The notes: generated from the sequence alone by a model not told the origin. 16,845 bases of DNA from Symbiodinium natans (GCA_905221605.1 CAJNDS010002373.1:445001-461845), one strand, 5' to 3'. Shown: positions 1 through 8,192, numbered from the stretch's first letter. A program made the numbers and translations.

Positions 1-60
1 GTTTCTTCGCCAAACTTGTTTGCTTGTTTTTTTCGCAAAAGGGGAGGGGCAGTGACACAC

Positions 61-206
61 AAAATTGTCGGCTTCCAAAAGGCTTCACAACTTCTATGCT
101 CCAGACCCCCGCTCATTTCATTTTCCGCATGCTCAGATGACGACTTCTGGCGAGGCAACTGCCATTGCAGAAGCAGTCCCAGCTTGGAGATTTCAGCTTC
201 CAGCAT
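61..206 (-). CDS. Exon at the left window edge, unrecognised
   Basis: Begins MLEAEISKLGLLLQWQLPRQ, continues KSSSEHAENEMSGGLEHRSC and ends EAFWKPTI. The acceptor is ATGGGGCCGAG, phase 0. The likely donor is TT|GTGTGT at 60, but the frame stays open to the window edge. Coiled-coil-like start. The intron before it is 86 nt. Confidence 0.55.
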
Positions 207-292
207 CTCGGCCCCATATGAGACATGCTCGCAAACTGGTCAACTCCCAACCTTTAGACTGTTTTGGAAAGCCCTCCAACTCTTCAGCTTGC

Positions 293-408
293 ATCCCCGT
301 GCTTCACCAGATGCTCGGCCAGGGGTCTGACATTGCAACAACCACGATGCCGTGTTTGGCTTCTGCCATTGCGTACCAAACAAGCCTTTCGAAGACTCGA
401 ATGTTGCA
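293..408 (-). CDS. Exon candidates, border not resolved
   Basis: From an acceptor (TACTTGCACAG) at 409 the frame CNIRVFERLVWYAMAEAKHG is open to a TGA at 304. A separate block 293-326 reads PLAEHLVKHGD, with acceptor GCAATGTCAG and a good GC donor (GAT|GCAAGC). They can be joined only if the first ends early at GAAAG|GCTTGT. The second block fits the phase of the next exon. Confidence 0.42.
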
Positions 409-442
409 CTGTGCAAGTATGGCCAATCACGCATGGGGCGAC

Positions 443-555
443 TGCAACTCAGACCCCGGATCTTCCAAACCCACTCCACGGTACGCGCTGCTTGGCAGCA
501 CGACGCGACAGTGGGCACCCAACAGGCGGTGGAGTCTTGCTTGGTGCATCTTGTG
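443..555 (-). CDS. Exon candidate, unrecognised
   Basis: Begins HKMHQARLHRLLGAHCRVVL and continues PSSAYRGVGLEDPGSEL plus two bases. The acceptor is CTCTACAAGGCAG and the donor TTGCA|GTCGCC. A second minus frame is also open here. Confidence 0.45.
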
Positions 556-1089
556 CTGCCTTGTAGAGGGAGTGATTGCTAGAGTAGCCTCTGAGGCCTG
601 TGAAGTCTGCATGGGCAGGGTTTTAAGTGTCTCCGCTTCGGCTGTTTGTTTGCGACTACGACAAGACAGTCATGATGACAAATTAAAACTATCGGAATGT
701 TCACTGACATGTAGTCGCTGTAGCCTACCTGGCCACCTATCAGCACAAGGCTTCGTGAGCAGCCCCCAAGAAGCATGCTCGGCGCCTAAAGCCCAAGCCA
801 GCCCCTGGCGACACTGGCGGCAGTGCGGGTGCCCTAAAGGCTTGTCACAAGCCGCGGTCCCCACCCCGAGAACAGGCCCGGACTCTGTGTCGGTGAGGTT
901 TACAGCTCAGGGTTCACATGGGTCAGGGCTTCTGCTGCCTGTCCGACTGCGGAGGTCGTGATAGCCCAGCAAGCTCAAGCTTTCCAGACATCAAGCCCTG
1001 GACCTAGACAACCTTGTTGCCTAGGCTGTAAGGATTCTTTCTTTGGATTACGGAGTTGATGGCAGTCTTGCTACATCTAGTAACGCAAC
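556..1089. other. Gap without a firm gene call
   Basis: No repeat is visible. Minus-strand fragments such as GVGTAACDKPLGHPHCRQC (about 795-860) have some coding character but no convincing splice borders. The plus strand is open throughout but reads as an antisense shadow. Confidence 0.3.
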
Positions 1090-1184
1090 TCAGGAAGGGG
1101 GACCCTGCTTTGATTGCCGCAGTGTCTCTATGCAGCATATGCAGCATATGAAGCATTTCGGAACTGCCGCTTGCAGCGTGGAGC
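1090..1184 (-). CDS. Tentative exon with triple MLH repeat
   Basis: Reads LHAASGSSEMLHMLHMLHRD, then TAAIKAGSPFL, with one base on each side. The acceptor is TTGGTTCCAAG and the donor CTGA|GTTGCG. Three 9-bp units (ATGCAGCAT-like, 1130-1156) repeat in frame. Confidence 0.4.
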
Positions 1185-1305
1185 CTTGGAACCAAGGCGT
1201 CAGCACCGAAAAATTGAAGGTGTTCAGTGTTCGCCATTTGGGTCTTCTGGTTTAGATGAAATGATTAGGCTTGTGATTTTTCTGGGGCTCTGCGTCACAA
1301 GCAAC

Positions 1306-1389
1306 ATCATTCCGAATCATTCCTGCGCATTCCTGGGTCGGACAGGCTATGTCCGAGCCGACCCCAGAGACGAGGGCAGGACATGAAAC
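1306..1389 (-). CDS. Tentative exon, unrecognised
   Basis: Twenty-eight codons, phase 0 to 0: VSCPALVSGVGSDIACPTQE then CAGMIRND. The acceptor is CACTGTTTAAG and the donor GAT|GTTGCT, the same donor hexamer as at 13887. A short imperfect inverted repeat lies inside (around 1336-1366). Confidence 0.42.
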
Positions 1390-1943
1390 CTTAAACAGTG
1401 GCTTGATCTGCTCCGATGTACAATCGGCCTTTGATAGCTGCATACGCGAAGGGTAGTTGCAGGACCTGTGCCCGCAGCAAAAGACCCCTCGCATTTTCGG
1501 AACTGATCTTGCCACAGGGTCTACGGATTCCTACCCCAGACCCGAAACCCTTCAGGAAAGACAATCATGGACTAGCCTCTAAGCCCATTCAGGGCAGGCT
1601 GGCCTCCAAAACTCCTGGACACAACGCATACTCTGCTGGATGCCCATCACACGCTGACCTTCTCCATCCTCTCCTCGTCAAAAAGAATAGGTTCGGTGTG
1701 CAGGATACACGAACTTGCATGAGGTTTGCCCACTCCCAAAAAGCATCAGTACTGGCTTCGTCGGTCATTTTGCAAGATTTTCAATGGTCGAGATCTTGTT
1801 TCAATAATAACATTTATGTTTGAAAAGGGCCGCTGTTGGGCTGGACCCCATGGCAACTGCCATTATCTCCACGAGCCAAGGCGCCCACCATGCACACCAA
1901 AATCCCTACAGATGGAACCCCGAGAAACAGTTCAGCAGCAAGC
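1390..1943. other. Gap without a gene call
   Basis: No repeat and no convincing exon on either strand. Presumably intron of the minus-strand gene. Confidence 0.3.
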
Positions 1944-1992
1944 GTCCATCTGGTAGGTCCGCTTTCGCTCCTTGGGCTTCCGGTCTGCCAGG
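1944..1992 (-). CDS. Tentative exon, basic
   Basis: Reads LADRKPKERKRTYQMD after one base. The acceptor is CAACTCGAAG and the donor GAC|GCTTGC. Third positions are GC-rich. Neighbours not established. Confidence 0.38.
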
Positions 1993-2194
1993 CTTCGAGT
2001 TGTTAGGGGCTGCACAAATCCTTTCAACCCTAAAGGCTACAGGGGCATGCTAAAACCATTATTCGCCCGACCTTCTGACCATTGCAACCAGGAACATCGA
2101 AGAGATTCTAAGAGGTCCAGAATGATTCAGACACGAAGCAGCATCAAGGCCCCCAAGGACTGGAACAAGTTTGACATAAAGCCTGGGACGTCCC

Positions 2195-2278
2195 TCAAGA
2201 ATTGCAGCGCCAGCGGCGACCGGCGCACGAGAAACGGCAGACTGCGCAGGGCTCTTCGGGCTTACTTGGTGCCAAAGG
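2195..2278 (-). CDS. Unknown gene last exon
   Basis: Reads PLAPSKPEEPCAVCRFSCAG then RRWRCNS and a TGA stop. The acceptor has a fine pyrimidine tract (TAGTCTTTTTCCACAG). Four Cys in a short span (C..C...C and one more) may bind a metal, which is inference. Confidence 0.5.
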   Translation of the reverse strand, partial: PLAPSKPEEPCAVCRFSCAGRRWRCNS

Positions 2279-5200
2279 CTGTGGAAAAAGACTAGAAAAC
2301 TTAGCTTTTCAGGAATTTACATGGAGAAACTAGGTGCTTCGGAGCGCTCAAGACTGCGGCCTAGCTGAGTTGCCTCATACGCAGCAACACCCACAGTCGT
2401 AAAGCGGAACCAGGTGAACTGTCTCGCACATGTGCTCATGTTGAGGCAGGGCCCTCTCAACCTTGACCCTCTCATCTACTGAGTCTTGTTGGAAATAGAC
2501 CCCATCTGCACCTGGCCGTCTGAACTGATGTCTGAAGTGAGTTCTACAGTCTGAACATGCCCGAAAGCCGAAAAACAAGAAGCTCCCGAGACCTTGGCAA
2601 GGAATCGCAGCTGGAGCCTGGATTTGGGGCTTTCAGGGTTTCTGTTGCTTTCTTTTCAGGCTTTCAGGTGGATACCCATGAGGTCGAGGAACCTATGCTC
2701 TCGGTTGAGATGATATTGACATCTGTCTTGGTCGTCCTACTCTTCTGGAATAAGAGCCTTTCAATGGACCAGGTTCACCGACGACACCCCAAGAATCAAC
2801 ATCTTGTTCTGGAGCAACAAAGCACTTGCTCAGACTTATCACGGCTCAAGTCCTCACTGCTTGGGCGAATCTGCTACCCCAAATGGGAGCCTAACGCCTT
2901 TCCCACTGACTCCATGAACCCCAGGCTACAGCATGGAGCTGGTCGCTAGTGGCCGCAAGCGAGATAAGGACATGTAAAACTCAAATAGCCCAATCCTCTA
3001 AAATCCCAAAGCTGGGGGGCCGGATGCGGATCAAGATGTCGGTTCCTGCGAGCTGCACCTCCATCAGAGGCGTGCTTCAGATCACTTCAGACTGGTGTTT
3101 TCGAAGAGCTCTGCAGAGGAAAAACCCCTGCCAAACCTTTTGAGGGCAGCGCCCTTTTGGCCAAAGTGGCTTTTGGAATCCTTTTTCGACATGCATGTTC
3201 TTTGGCCTCCCCAAACCCTTTCTGGCCCTCCCCCCGCCCCCCCCCCCCAAGCCCCCGTCTCTCACGATGTTTTCGTGTTTTTCGTATTCCGAATGAGGGC
3301 AGGTTTCGAGACTGTTTTTTGTGCGAGAGCTTGCCGTGGTGCCTTCTGCTTTTGGCCCGCTTCGTGAGGCATGGCAACTTTCATGAACATGTAACATGGT
3401 CTTTTTTGCTACACCATTCCGAACTGCAAATCCCCCAAATCCGATGTCACAACAAAAAATCGCGAAACGCCTTCTCCAAAGCCGTCATCCCACAACCTGG
3501 AAGCCGAACGCAAAGCAGCATTTTGTGGGGCCGCACCGTCTCATAAGCCGTCATCTCAGGAAGGCCTTCGAGGTCCTGCGAGCAAAACCGGGACAACATC
3601 ATAACCATGTACAATCTTTAAAGTCTGTGCTTGCTCATGCCAGATCATGCCAGTAAATCGGCACATCTCAGGGAATCCAGCGAGGCTGTGAGCGCGTCCG
3701 AATGCCCCAGAACCCCAAAATAACCCAGAACAGGTCCCCAAGCTGCCGCCGATACGTTCCCAAAGCCTGTGGGCGGTGGCGCGTTGCTTCTCACAAGAGT
3801 TGGACTTCTCGAGGATCTTGGAGAATCTAGGAGGTCTTCGAAGGTTTTTTGGTAGGGTGTTTCGGGCTGCGAGGCTCTCAAGCGTTTAAAGGCACTCGAA
3901 CCTGCACTAAGCCTGTCAGGCAGCCTCAAACAGTCTCAAACGGTCTCAATCGCTGCTGAACCTCACCTAACAGCGTCTTTCGTCAAGCCAGACACTCTCC
4001 AAAGCCTGCGTTTTGTCGCCCTTCTGCATGTGCAGGGTGAAGGTGATTGCTGCGTCTGGCGCCTTGCAAGTGTGGTTGACATTATATCCCCCCCCCCCCC
4101 CCCCCCCCCAGACACCCCAAAATTGAAGTCGAGTAAGTCGTCAAAGTGCCTAATACAAAGAAGAACGATTACTTCAGAGCGCGGAACTCAAACACTTCGG
4201 GTCCCAAGCTCCCTCACATCCCTCTCATTCCCTCTCATTCCCTCTCATTCCCTCTCATTCCCTCTCATTCCCTCTTCGCCTTCTTCGTGAGGAATTGCAA
4301 GCCCGCACGCCACCGCGCCACTCGCCCGCCACTAGCCCTGAGACGTGCGCATGCAAGCGGTAGCTTTTGGAACCCCAAACCTAGCTGCCGGGGAATTGCT
4401 TCACGTCTGCAAGGCTGATTCAAGGCTCCACCCAGGCACTTCAGAACAGGTAATCATAGGAAATCTTCCAGTGAGCATTGGAACATTTCAGTGATGATGT
4501 GATGACGATGATAATGATGATGGTGGTGGTGGTGGTGATGATGATGATGTCGATCTGAGCACTTGGAGCGCATGGCGTCCAACAGTGCCAAGCGCAAAGC
4601 GATGCATGGGGTCATCAAGGTCGGCCTGTCGAGCAAGTACCTCGCTGCCACATCGTTGTCGACCTGTCCGACGACTGAAGCACACACAAGCATTGCCATA
4701 ACGAGCAGCTCGGGATGTCGTCACCCAGCTCAAGAACTCCGATCCAAGTAGGACAAGTTGGCTGAACATGTTTCAGCACAAAAGCGCACAGGATGTTGCA
4801 GGGACGGGGCACTTCCTAGGAAAACCCTTGCGGCTGGCAGCGGCTAATCCCACAGGGCAGCAAAAAAGAATAAACTGTTCGTCTCAACCGTCAACCGAAC
4901 TTCAACCCCTTCAACCTGTTCAAGCGTTCGAATTCCGAAACCAACGTTTGTCCATGCCTCCAGGCGGTCTGCCACCCCAGCCAAGTCCAGCACCTCCCAG
5001 CTAGAACTTCCGAGCACTCGCGAATGCAGACAAGAGCCTAAGGAGATACAGACTGTCTAACACCAGCCGCGGCCTTTAGCATCTCCAACCACCAAAGAGA
5101 CAAACTAGGCCCTAGGCAAGGATCAGAGACTACAGCGCTCGAGATGCCTTGCCGAATGCAATCCTCTAATCGCCCTGTTTTGAGCTGAAATGACGATCAC

Positions 5201-6715
5201 TAGAAACAGGCACAGCGCCATTGAGCCGTTGATCTTGCAGCATGCAGGCAGTCCAAAAAGATTCACATCTAAAACGCCCAGGAGATCCCAGGAGTTTTTG
5301 ATCTGAAGCTCGAAAGCCTTCATAATGTCCGCGTCGCTCATCCCATGCTTGCGCCTGAGCTATTCAGGGTTTTCCCCACCCTCTTAGTCCCGTCCCAAAG
5401 CCCCTAAGAACAGGTGGACTTTCGCCTTCGCCGAGACCCCTCGGACCCGCCAGGATTGCAACGGCACAAAGAGCCGCCGTATTTTTCATGGACATCAACT
5501 GCATGTGGGCAGCATGGGGAGCCGCCCAAGTGCTTCGAATGGCCACCATAAACACCGAAGCCCCGCATTAATCCCGCATTAATCCCATCAAAGTCAGGAA
5601 CCCGAGACGACTAAGTCTGACAAGTCGCATGACTTCCACCTTCTCTTTCATGAGTCTCAAGCTTACTGGATCCGACTTCTCGTCCCACTCTTCCTGTACC
5701 TGCACGAGACTTGCACAACCCATCAGCTCAGCAGCCACCACCGGGTCCTGCTAGTCAGATTGCCCGTGGCGCAATGCCCTTGAGCAGCGCGTTGCTGTCT
5801 GAACCAATCTGAACCAACCTGAACCCAACAATGCATTCTCAAAATTTCAACCCGGACACCCTTACAATTATTTTTACTTCGAACATCCCCACCCTCTCTT
5901 GGTAGAGATACTCTGGGGTTGGGCACTCCAGGGACACTCTGGGGCTGGGCACTCCGGGAACACTCTGGGGTTGGGGACTCCAAGGAGACTTTGGTGGGCA
6001 CTCCCAGGACACGCTAGGGTTGGGCACTCCAGGGAGACTTTGGGGTTGGGCACTCGGGCACTCCAGGGAGACTCCGGGGTTGGGCACTTTAAGGACACTC
6101 TACAGAGCACTCCAGGGACATTTTGGGGTTGGGCACTCCAGGGATGAGCGAGGAGTAGACCGGGCAAGGAGAAGACTTCCAGGCGAGGAGAAGAGTTCCG
6201 GGCGAGGAGAAGAGTTGAGTTTAAAATCTAACCACCCCACACCTAGGGTGGGGAAAAACAAGGCAAGCACATGAAAACTCTGCATTCCCGAAGCAGGTTC
6301 ATTTTGTCGTGGATCCAAGGGGGACGAGCCTCTGCGGCGTGGGACTTCTCGGTGCTCAACTCCTGGGCCGCCGGATTTTCCGACGCAACACTTGAAAGAC
6401 CCTCTTGGCCCTAAAGCCTAAGCAGTGAAGCGACGCTGTAATGTCGGAAAGCTCTTGTCTCGGATCACCATCACTACCACTGGCGTGGCTGGTCTTGCAA
6501 CAACTGCGGGAGGCGGACGTGGGTCGGTCTACTAAATTGCCTGCCCTTCATCTTCATAACTGCTACAAGCCGAACTCGGTAATAGACATTTGAAGTGCTT
6601 TGACCTCTACTCTAAGCAGATCTAAGTTAAGCCCTAAATGAGGGGCATAAGCAAACGTCTCCAGCACCTGGAACTCGTGCCAGGCCTGGGAGAGCCTCCG
6701 GGCCCTTCTTTCATT
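2195..6715 (-). CDS. Spliced gene of unknown function (15 inferred exons)
   Basis: Fifteen blocks join in one unbroken phase chain, including several junctions that split codons, which is hard to get by chance. Together they give about 350 residues. I do not recognise the protein. The first third is charged and helical (ARRLSQAWHEFQ, MNLLRECR, LMKEKVEVMRLVRLSRLG). The middle is acidic with Leu/Ala helices (RLEAWTNVDNDVAARYLLDR, LRLALLDAMRSKHFDDLLDF). The last exon carries CAVC and a second Cys pair, possibly a small metal site. No signal peptide or convincing membrane segment is seen. It may be the C-terminal part of the SMP-C2 gene if the tentative blocks at 8682-7019 are real, or a separate gene whose 5' end I did not locate. 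The TGA at 2195-2197 is the likely stop, but a further exon cannot be ruled out. Confidence 0.55.
2411..2475 (-). CDS. Unknown gene exon 14
   Basis: Reads ERVKVERALPQHEHMCETVH then L, after two bases that complete an Asn codon. The acceptor is ACTCAGTAG and the donor CTG|GTTCCG. Confidence 0.45.
2476..3012. other. Intron-like stretch with an ambiguous plus-strand frame
   Basis: The plus strand has a 130-codon open frame (2557-2949), with a strong acceptor-like sequence (GCTTTCTTTTCAG) at about 2658 and a hydrophobic run ILTSVLVVLLF. Codon use is not clearly coding, and the inferred minus-strand gene spans it. I see no repeat here. Confidence 0.25.
3013..3058 (-). CDS. Unknown gene exon 13
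   Basis: Reads VQLAGTDILIRIRPP plus one base. The acceptor is CTCTGATGGAG and the donor CCCA|GCTTTG. The 411-nt gap from exon 12 shows no other clear coding block on this strand. Confidence 0.45.
3228..3248. repeat. C homopolymer with one G
   Basis: C-rich run in the intron between unknown-gene exons 12 and 13. Confidence 0.85.
3471..3575 (-). CDS. Unknown gene exon 12
   Basis: Begins DLEGLPEMTAYETVRPHKML and ends LCVRLPGCGMTALEK, phase 0 to 0. The acceptor is the best in the window (CCCGGTTTTGCTCGCAG) and the donor is AAG|GCGTTT. A GT donor further on would add FRDF. Confidence 0.66.
3651..3685 (-). CDS. Unknown gene exon 11
   Basis: Reads SLDSLRCADLL after a split Ser codon. The acceptor is ACGCGCTCACAG and the donor CTG|GCATGA. 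The intron before it would be only 46 nt. Confidence 0.45.
3732..3816 (-). CDS. Unknown gene exon 10
   Basis: Begins ILEKSNSCEKQRATAHRLWE and ends RIGGSLGT plus one base. The acceptor is GATTCTCCAAG and the donor ACCT|GTTCTG. Coding character extends a little upstream (RFSK), so the start could be earlier. Confidence 0.58.
3994..4062 (-). CDS. Unknown gene exon 9
   Basis: Reads APDAAITFTLHMQKGDKTQA then LES, phase 0 to 0. The acceptor is CACACTTGCAAG and the donor AGT|GTCTGG. The frame continues as VWLDERR to another possible donor (GTTAGG), so the end could be 3972. Confidence 0.65.
4088..4109. repeat. C22 homopolymer in a 53-nt intron
   Basis: Twenty-two uninterrupted C on the plus strand (G in the sense of the gene), just after the donor at 4115. 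Confidence 0.9.
4116..4149 (-). CDS. Unknown gene exon 8
   Basis: Reads HFDDLLDFNFG after one base that completes a Lys codon. The acceptor is excellent (TTCTTCTTTGTATTAG) and the donor is GGG|GTGTCT. The following intron is only 53 nt. Confidence 0.6.
4211..4276. repeat. 10-bp tandem repeat (CCTCTCATTC)
   Basis: Five perfect copies from 4221 to 4270, plus degenerate copies on both sides, in the intron between unknown-gene exons 7 and 8. Confidence 0.95.
4491..4553. repeat. GAT/GGT trinucleotide repeat
   Basis: Imperfect trinucleotide repeat just beyond the donor of unknown-gene exon 7. Its minus-strand translation is poly-His, which I regard as non-coding. Confidence 0.9.
4563..4663 (-). 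CDS. Unknown gene exon 7
   Basis: Begins VDNDVAARYLLDRPTLMTPC and continues IALRLALLDAMRS plus two bases. The acceptor is GTCGTCGGACAG and the donor TCCAA|GTGCTC. The GAT/GGT repeat starts a few bases beyond the donor. Confidence 0.65.
4946..5000 (-). CDS. Unknown gene exon 6
   Basis: Reads WEVLDLAGVADRLEAWTN after one base. The acceptor is GGAAGTTCTAG and the donor AAC|GTTGGT. Strongly coding by codon use. Confidence 0.62.
5148..5184 (-). CDS. Unknown gene exon 5
   Basis: Reads QNRAIRGLHSA between split codons. The acceptor is very good (GATCGTCATTTCAG) and the donor is GCAAG|GCATCT. It enters two bases into a codon and leaves two bases into the next, matching both neighbours. Confidence 0.55.
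5278..5336 (-). CDS. Unknown gene exon 4
   Basis: Reads DADIMKAFELQIKNSWDLL with one leading and one trailing base. The acceptor is GGGATGAG and the donor CTGG|GCGTTT. An in-frame ATG stands just upstream at 5341-5339, so a gene start here is possible instead. Confidence 0.55.
5602..5747 (-). CDS. Unknown gene exon 3
   Basis: Begins DPVVAAELMGCASLVQVQEE, continues WDEKSDPVSLRLMKEKVEVM and ends RLVRLSRL plus two bases. The acceptor is GACTAGCAG and the donor CTCGG|GTTCCT. The frame itself stays open to a TAA at 5568-5570, so a terminal exon is an alternative. Amphipathic basic helix at the end. Confidence 0.68.
5907..6143. repeat. 26-bp minisatellite
   Basis: About nine diverged units built on ACTCTGGGGTTGGGCACTCC, 24 to 34 bp long, in the intron between unknown-gene exons 2 and 3. 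Some units are internally truncated or partly duplicated. Confidence 0.93.
6161..6217. repeat. 19-bp tandem repeat, three copies
   Basis: Three units of the type CGGGCGAGGAGAAGAGTTC with few changes, and a decayed fourth just upstream. Directly follows the 26-bp minisatellite. Confidence 0.9.
6279..6362 (-). CDS. Unknown gene exon 2
   Basis: Twenty-eight codons, phase 0 to 0: ELSTEKSHAAEARPPW then IHDKMNLLRECR. The acceptor is GGCGGCCCAG and the donor AGA|GTTTTC. Clear coding character. Confidence 0.62.
6668..6715 (-). CDS. Unknown gene exon 1 (of those seen)
   Basis: Reads NERRARRLSQAWHEFQ, phase 0 to 0. The acceptor has a strong pyrimidine tract (CGTTGCTTTTGCCAAG) and the donor is CAG|GTGCTG. 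Confidence 0.55.
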
Positions 6716-7018
6716 CTTGGCAAAAGCAACGAATGAAGGTGTCCAGACCATGTTCAGTCATTCACAACTCGCACCAGGCAAGGCAGCGCGTAGTCGCTTA
6801 GAACTGAGTGCTACGCTCAGTGCTATCCGATGTGAGGCTAACCATGAGCAATCTCCTGGCCTAAAATATGCAGTGACCCAGCACGAGCCCCCGCCTTCAT
6901 AACCTGTGAGGCCGGCCAGCAAGGATGTGCTGGCTTGAACAAGTTGTACACGATGCACAAATCAAGACGTGTTGCGCAACAGCAGACCAACTTAAATGCC
7001 CTAAGGCTGCTCACAAAC

Positions 7019-7072
7019 TCTCCCCAAATATAGCGACCGGGCATCGCTGGCTTCAGTGCTTTCCGTGTCGTG
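7019..7072 (-). CDS. Tentative exon, unrecognised
   Basis: Reads HDTESTEASDARSLYLGR, phase 0 to 0. The acceptor is CTGTGCAACGCAG and the donor AGA|GTTTGT. Its end phase fits the exon at 6715. A competing frame here (ALKPAMPGRYIWGEF, donor GTGAGC) cannot be excluded. Confidence 0.3.
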
Positions 7073-7121
7073 CTGCGTTGCACAGGGCATTAGCTCGGTG
7101 CACGTGGCGGTGACCCAGTAC

Positions 7122-7175
7122 CTCGCACGACCCCAACATCGTTCGGGCGCATGGATGGTGCCATGGCATGGCATG
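7122..7175 (-). CDS. Tentative exon, unrecognised
   Basis: Reads HAMPWHHPCARTMLGSCE, phase 0 to 0. The acceptor is CTCTTTCCGGCAG, with a pyrimidine tract, and the donor GAG|GTACTG. An alternative frame reads MAPSMRPNDVGVVR to the same donor. Confidence 0.32.
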
Positions 7176-7262
7176 CTGCCGGAAAGAGTTTCTCACACAC
7201 CTTGTATCCACGTACACTGCAGAACTGAGTCTGGTTTGGCGTCACGTCGTCTCGTCGTCGAC

Positions 7263-7410
7263 GTGGGGAAGCTGCATGGCGCAGAAGACCTCGGCGGCGG
7301 CAAGCTGACCATCACTCTATAGACTCCCCACAAAGGGCAGTGTGATAAATTGAATTCACCCGTGCTACGTCCCTTCGGTCCCCCTGAAGTGCCGCGGCCC
7401 TGGGCTTGTC
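7263..7410 (-). CDS. Two tentative micro-exons
   Basis: The block 7369-7410 reads DKPRAAALQGDRRD, between GCAAACCAG and GAC|GTAGCA. The block 7263-7304 reads LAAAEVFCAMQLPH, between GATGGTCAG and CAC|GTCGAC. Both are phase 0 to 0. The second overlaps an equally coding-like plus-strand reading (RLVVDVGKLHGAEDL), so its strand is not settled. Confidence 0.25.
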
Positions 7411-7740
7411 CTGGTTTGCGTGCCTCGTATCTAGAATCTAGAAGGGCCCGACACCTTGGCGGATTCTACAGTATCGCACAAAAGGCGAGGGGCAAGTTGT
7501 TAAAGCGTGGGGGCTGAGCAGCTCGTAGAAAAGCAATGACACCCGCAAGGCCAGCTAACCCTCTTGTTGGGTTCCAGACAATAGACATGGATGTGTTTTA
7601 CGAATGCAACTCGCAGGTATGTCTATAAACCCTCGACAATTTCACTGAAGCATGTTGCCGTCGTGGTCCAAATAATTTATGCTGCCCGTTTGCGGGTCGC
7701 CCCATCACATGTAAACACAAACACGAGAACGCCAATCAAT

Positions 7741-7845
7741 GAGTGAATGAGCGCGAGAGTGAGCGGGAGGGAAAGAGAGAGAAAGAAGGAGAAGGAAGGA
7801 AGGAAGGAAGGAAGAAAGAAAGAAAGAAAAGAATAAAGAGGGAAA
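7741..7845. repeat. Purine tract with GGAA and GAAA repeats
   Basis: About 100 nt of almost only A and G on the plus strand, including tandem GGAA and GAAA. The only repeat in the 7411-8135 stretch, where I see no firm exon. Confidence 0.92.
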
Positions 7846-8135
7846 TGACAGAAACATCCGCTCCACACTTTTCCATCTGAAAACTAGGTCCCCTACGCCT
7901 GCTGTGATCACTCCAGCAGGGTGCTCCTCGCAGGGCAAAAAGCAACTGGAAACTCCATGGATCCTGAACGAGCATTGCGTAGCGAAGCGAAAGGCTCAGG
8001 CAACGCCCATCAATAATGGTGAATGGTCTCGTCATGTTACGAATGCTTTGATCTCTCAGCCCGGAGAGTCTTGGTGAATCGAGGCCGCGTGGTCGGCATG
8101 GCTTTGCAAGACAATTCACGGCGTCAGCTCCGTGC

Positions 8136-8192
8136 CTGGCCCGCGACGTCAACTTCCTGCATGAAGCCACACATGTTGAGGTCTGAAGGGTA
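8136..8192 (-). CDS. Tentative exon, unrecognised
   Basis: Reads YPSDLNMCGFMQEVDVAGQ, phase 0 to 0. The acceptor is ACACACCCACCAG and the donor GGCCAG|GCACGG. Codon third positions are GC-rich. All three minus frames are open here, which weakens the call. Confidence 0.35.

Noticed and set aside
3645-3929. TGFGNV followed by a hydrophobic run, resembling a potassium-channel filter
   Set aside because: It needs a frame other than the clearly coding ILEKSNSCEKQRATAHRLWE block, and no membrane helices flank it.
4454-4699. Poly-His protein on the minus strand
   Set aside because: The His run is the trinucleotide repeat beyond an exon donor.
5123-5280. Membrane segment MALCLFLVIVIS in the 72-codon minus frame
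   Set aside because: It coincides with a pyrimidine tract and acceptor (GATCGTCATTTCAG) that joins in phase to the exon at 5184, so it is more likely intron.
5571-5747. RLVRLSRLGFL as a voltage-sensor S4 helix
   Set aside because: The preceding sequence is highly charged and no other membrane segments are found. A soluble basic helix is simpler.
5907-6143. Minisatellite frames on both strands as a repeat protein
   Set aside because: Unit lengths are not multiples of three overall and all frames are similar low-complexity readings.
6301-6417. Plus-strand frame with RASAAWDFSVLNSWAAGFSD
   Set aside because: Antisense to unknown-gene exon 2, which has both splice borders and matching phases.
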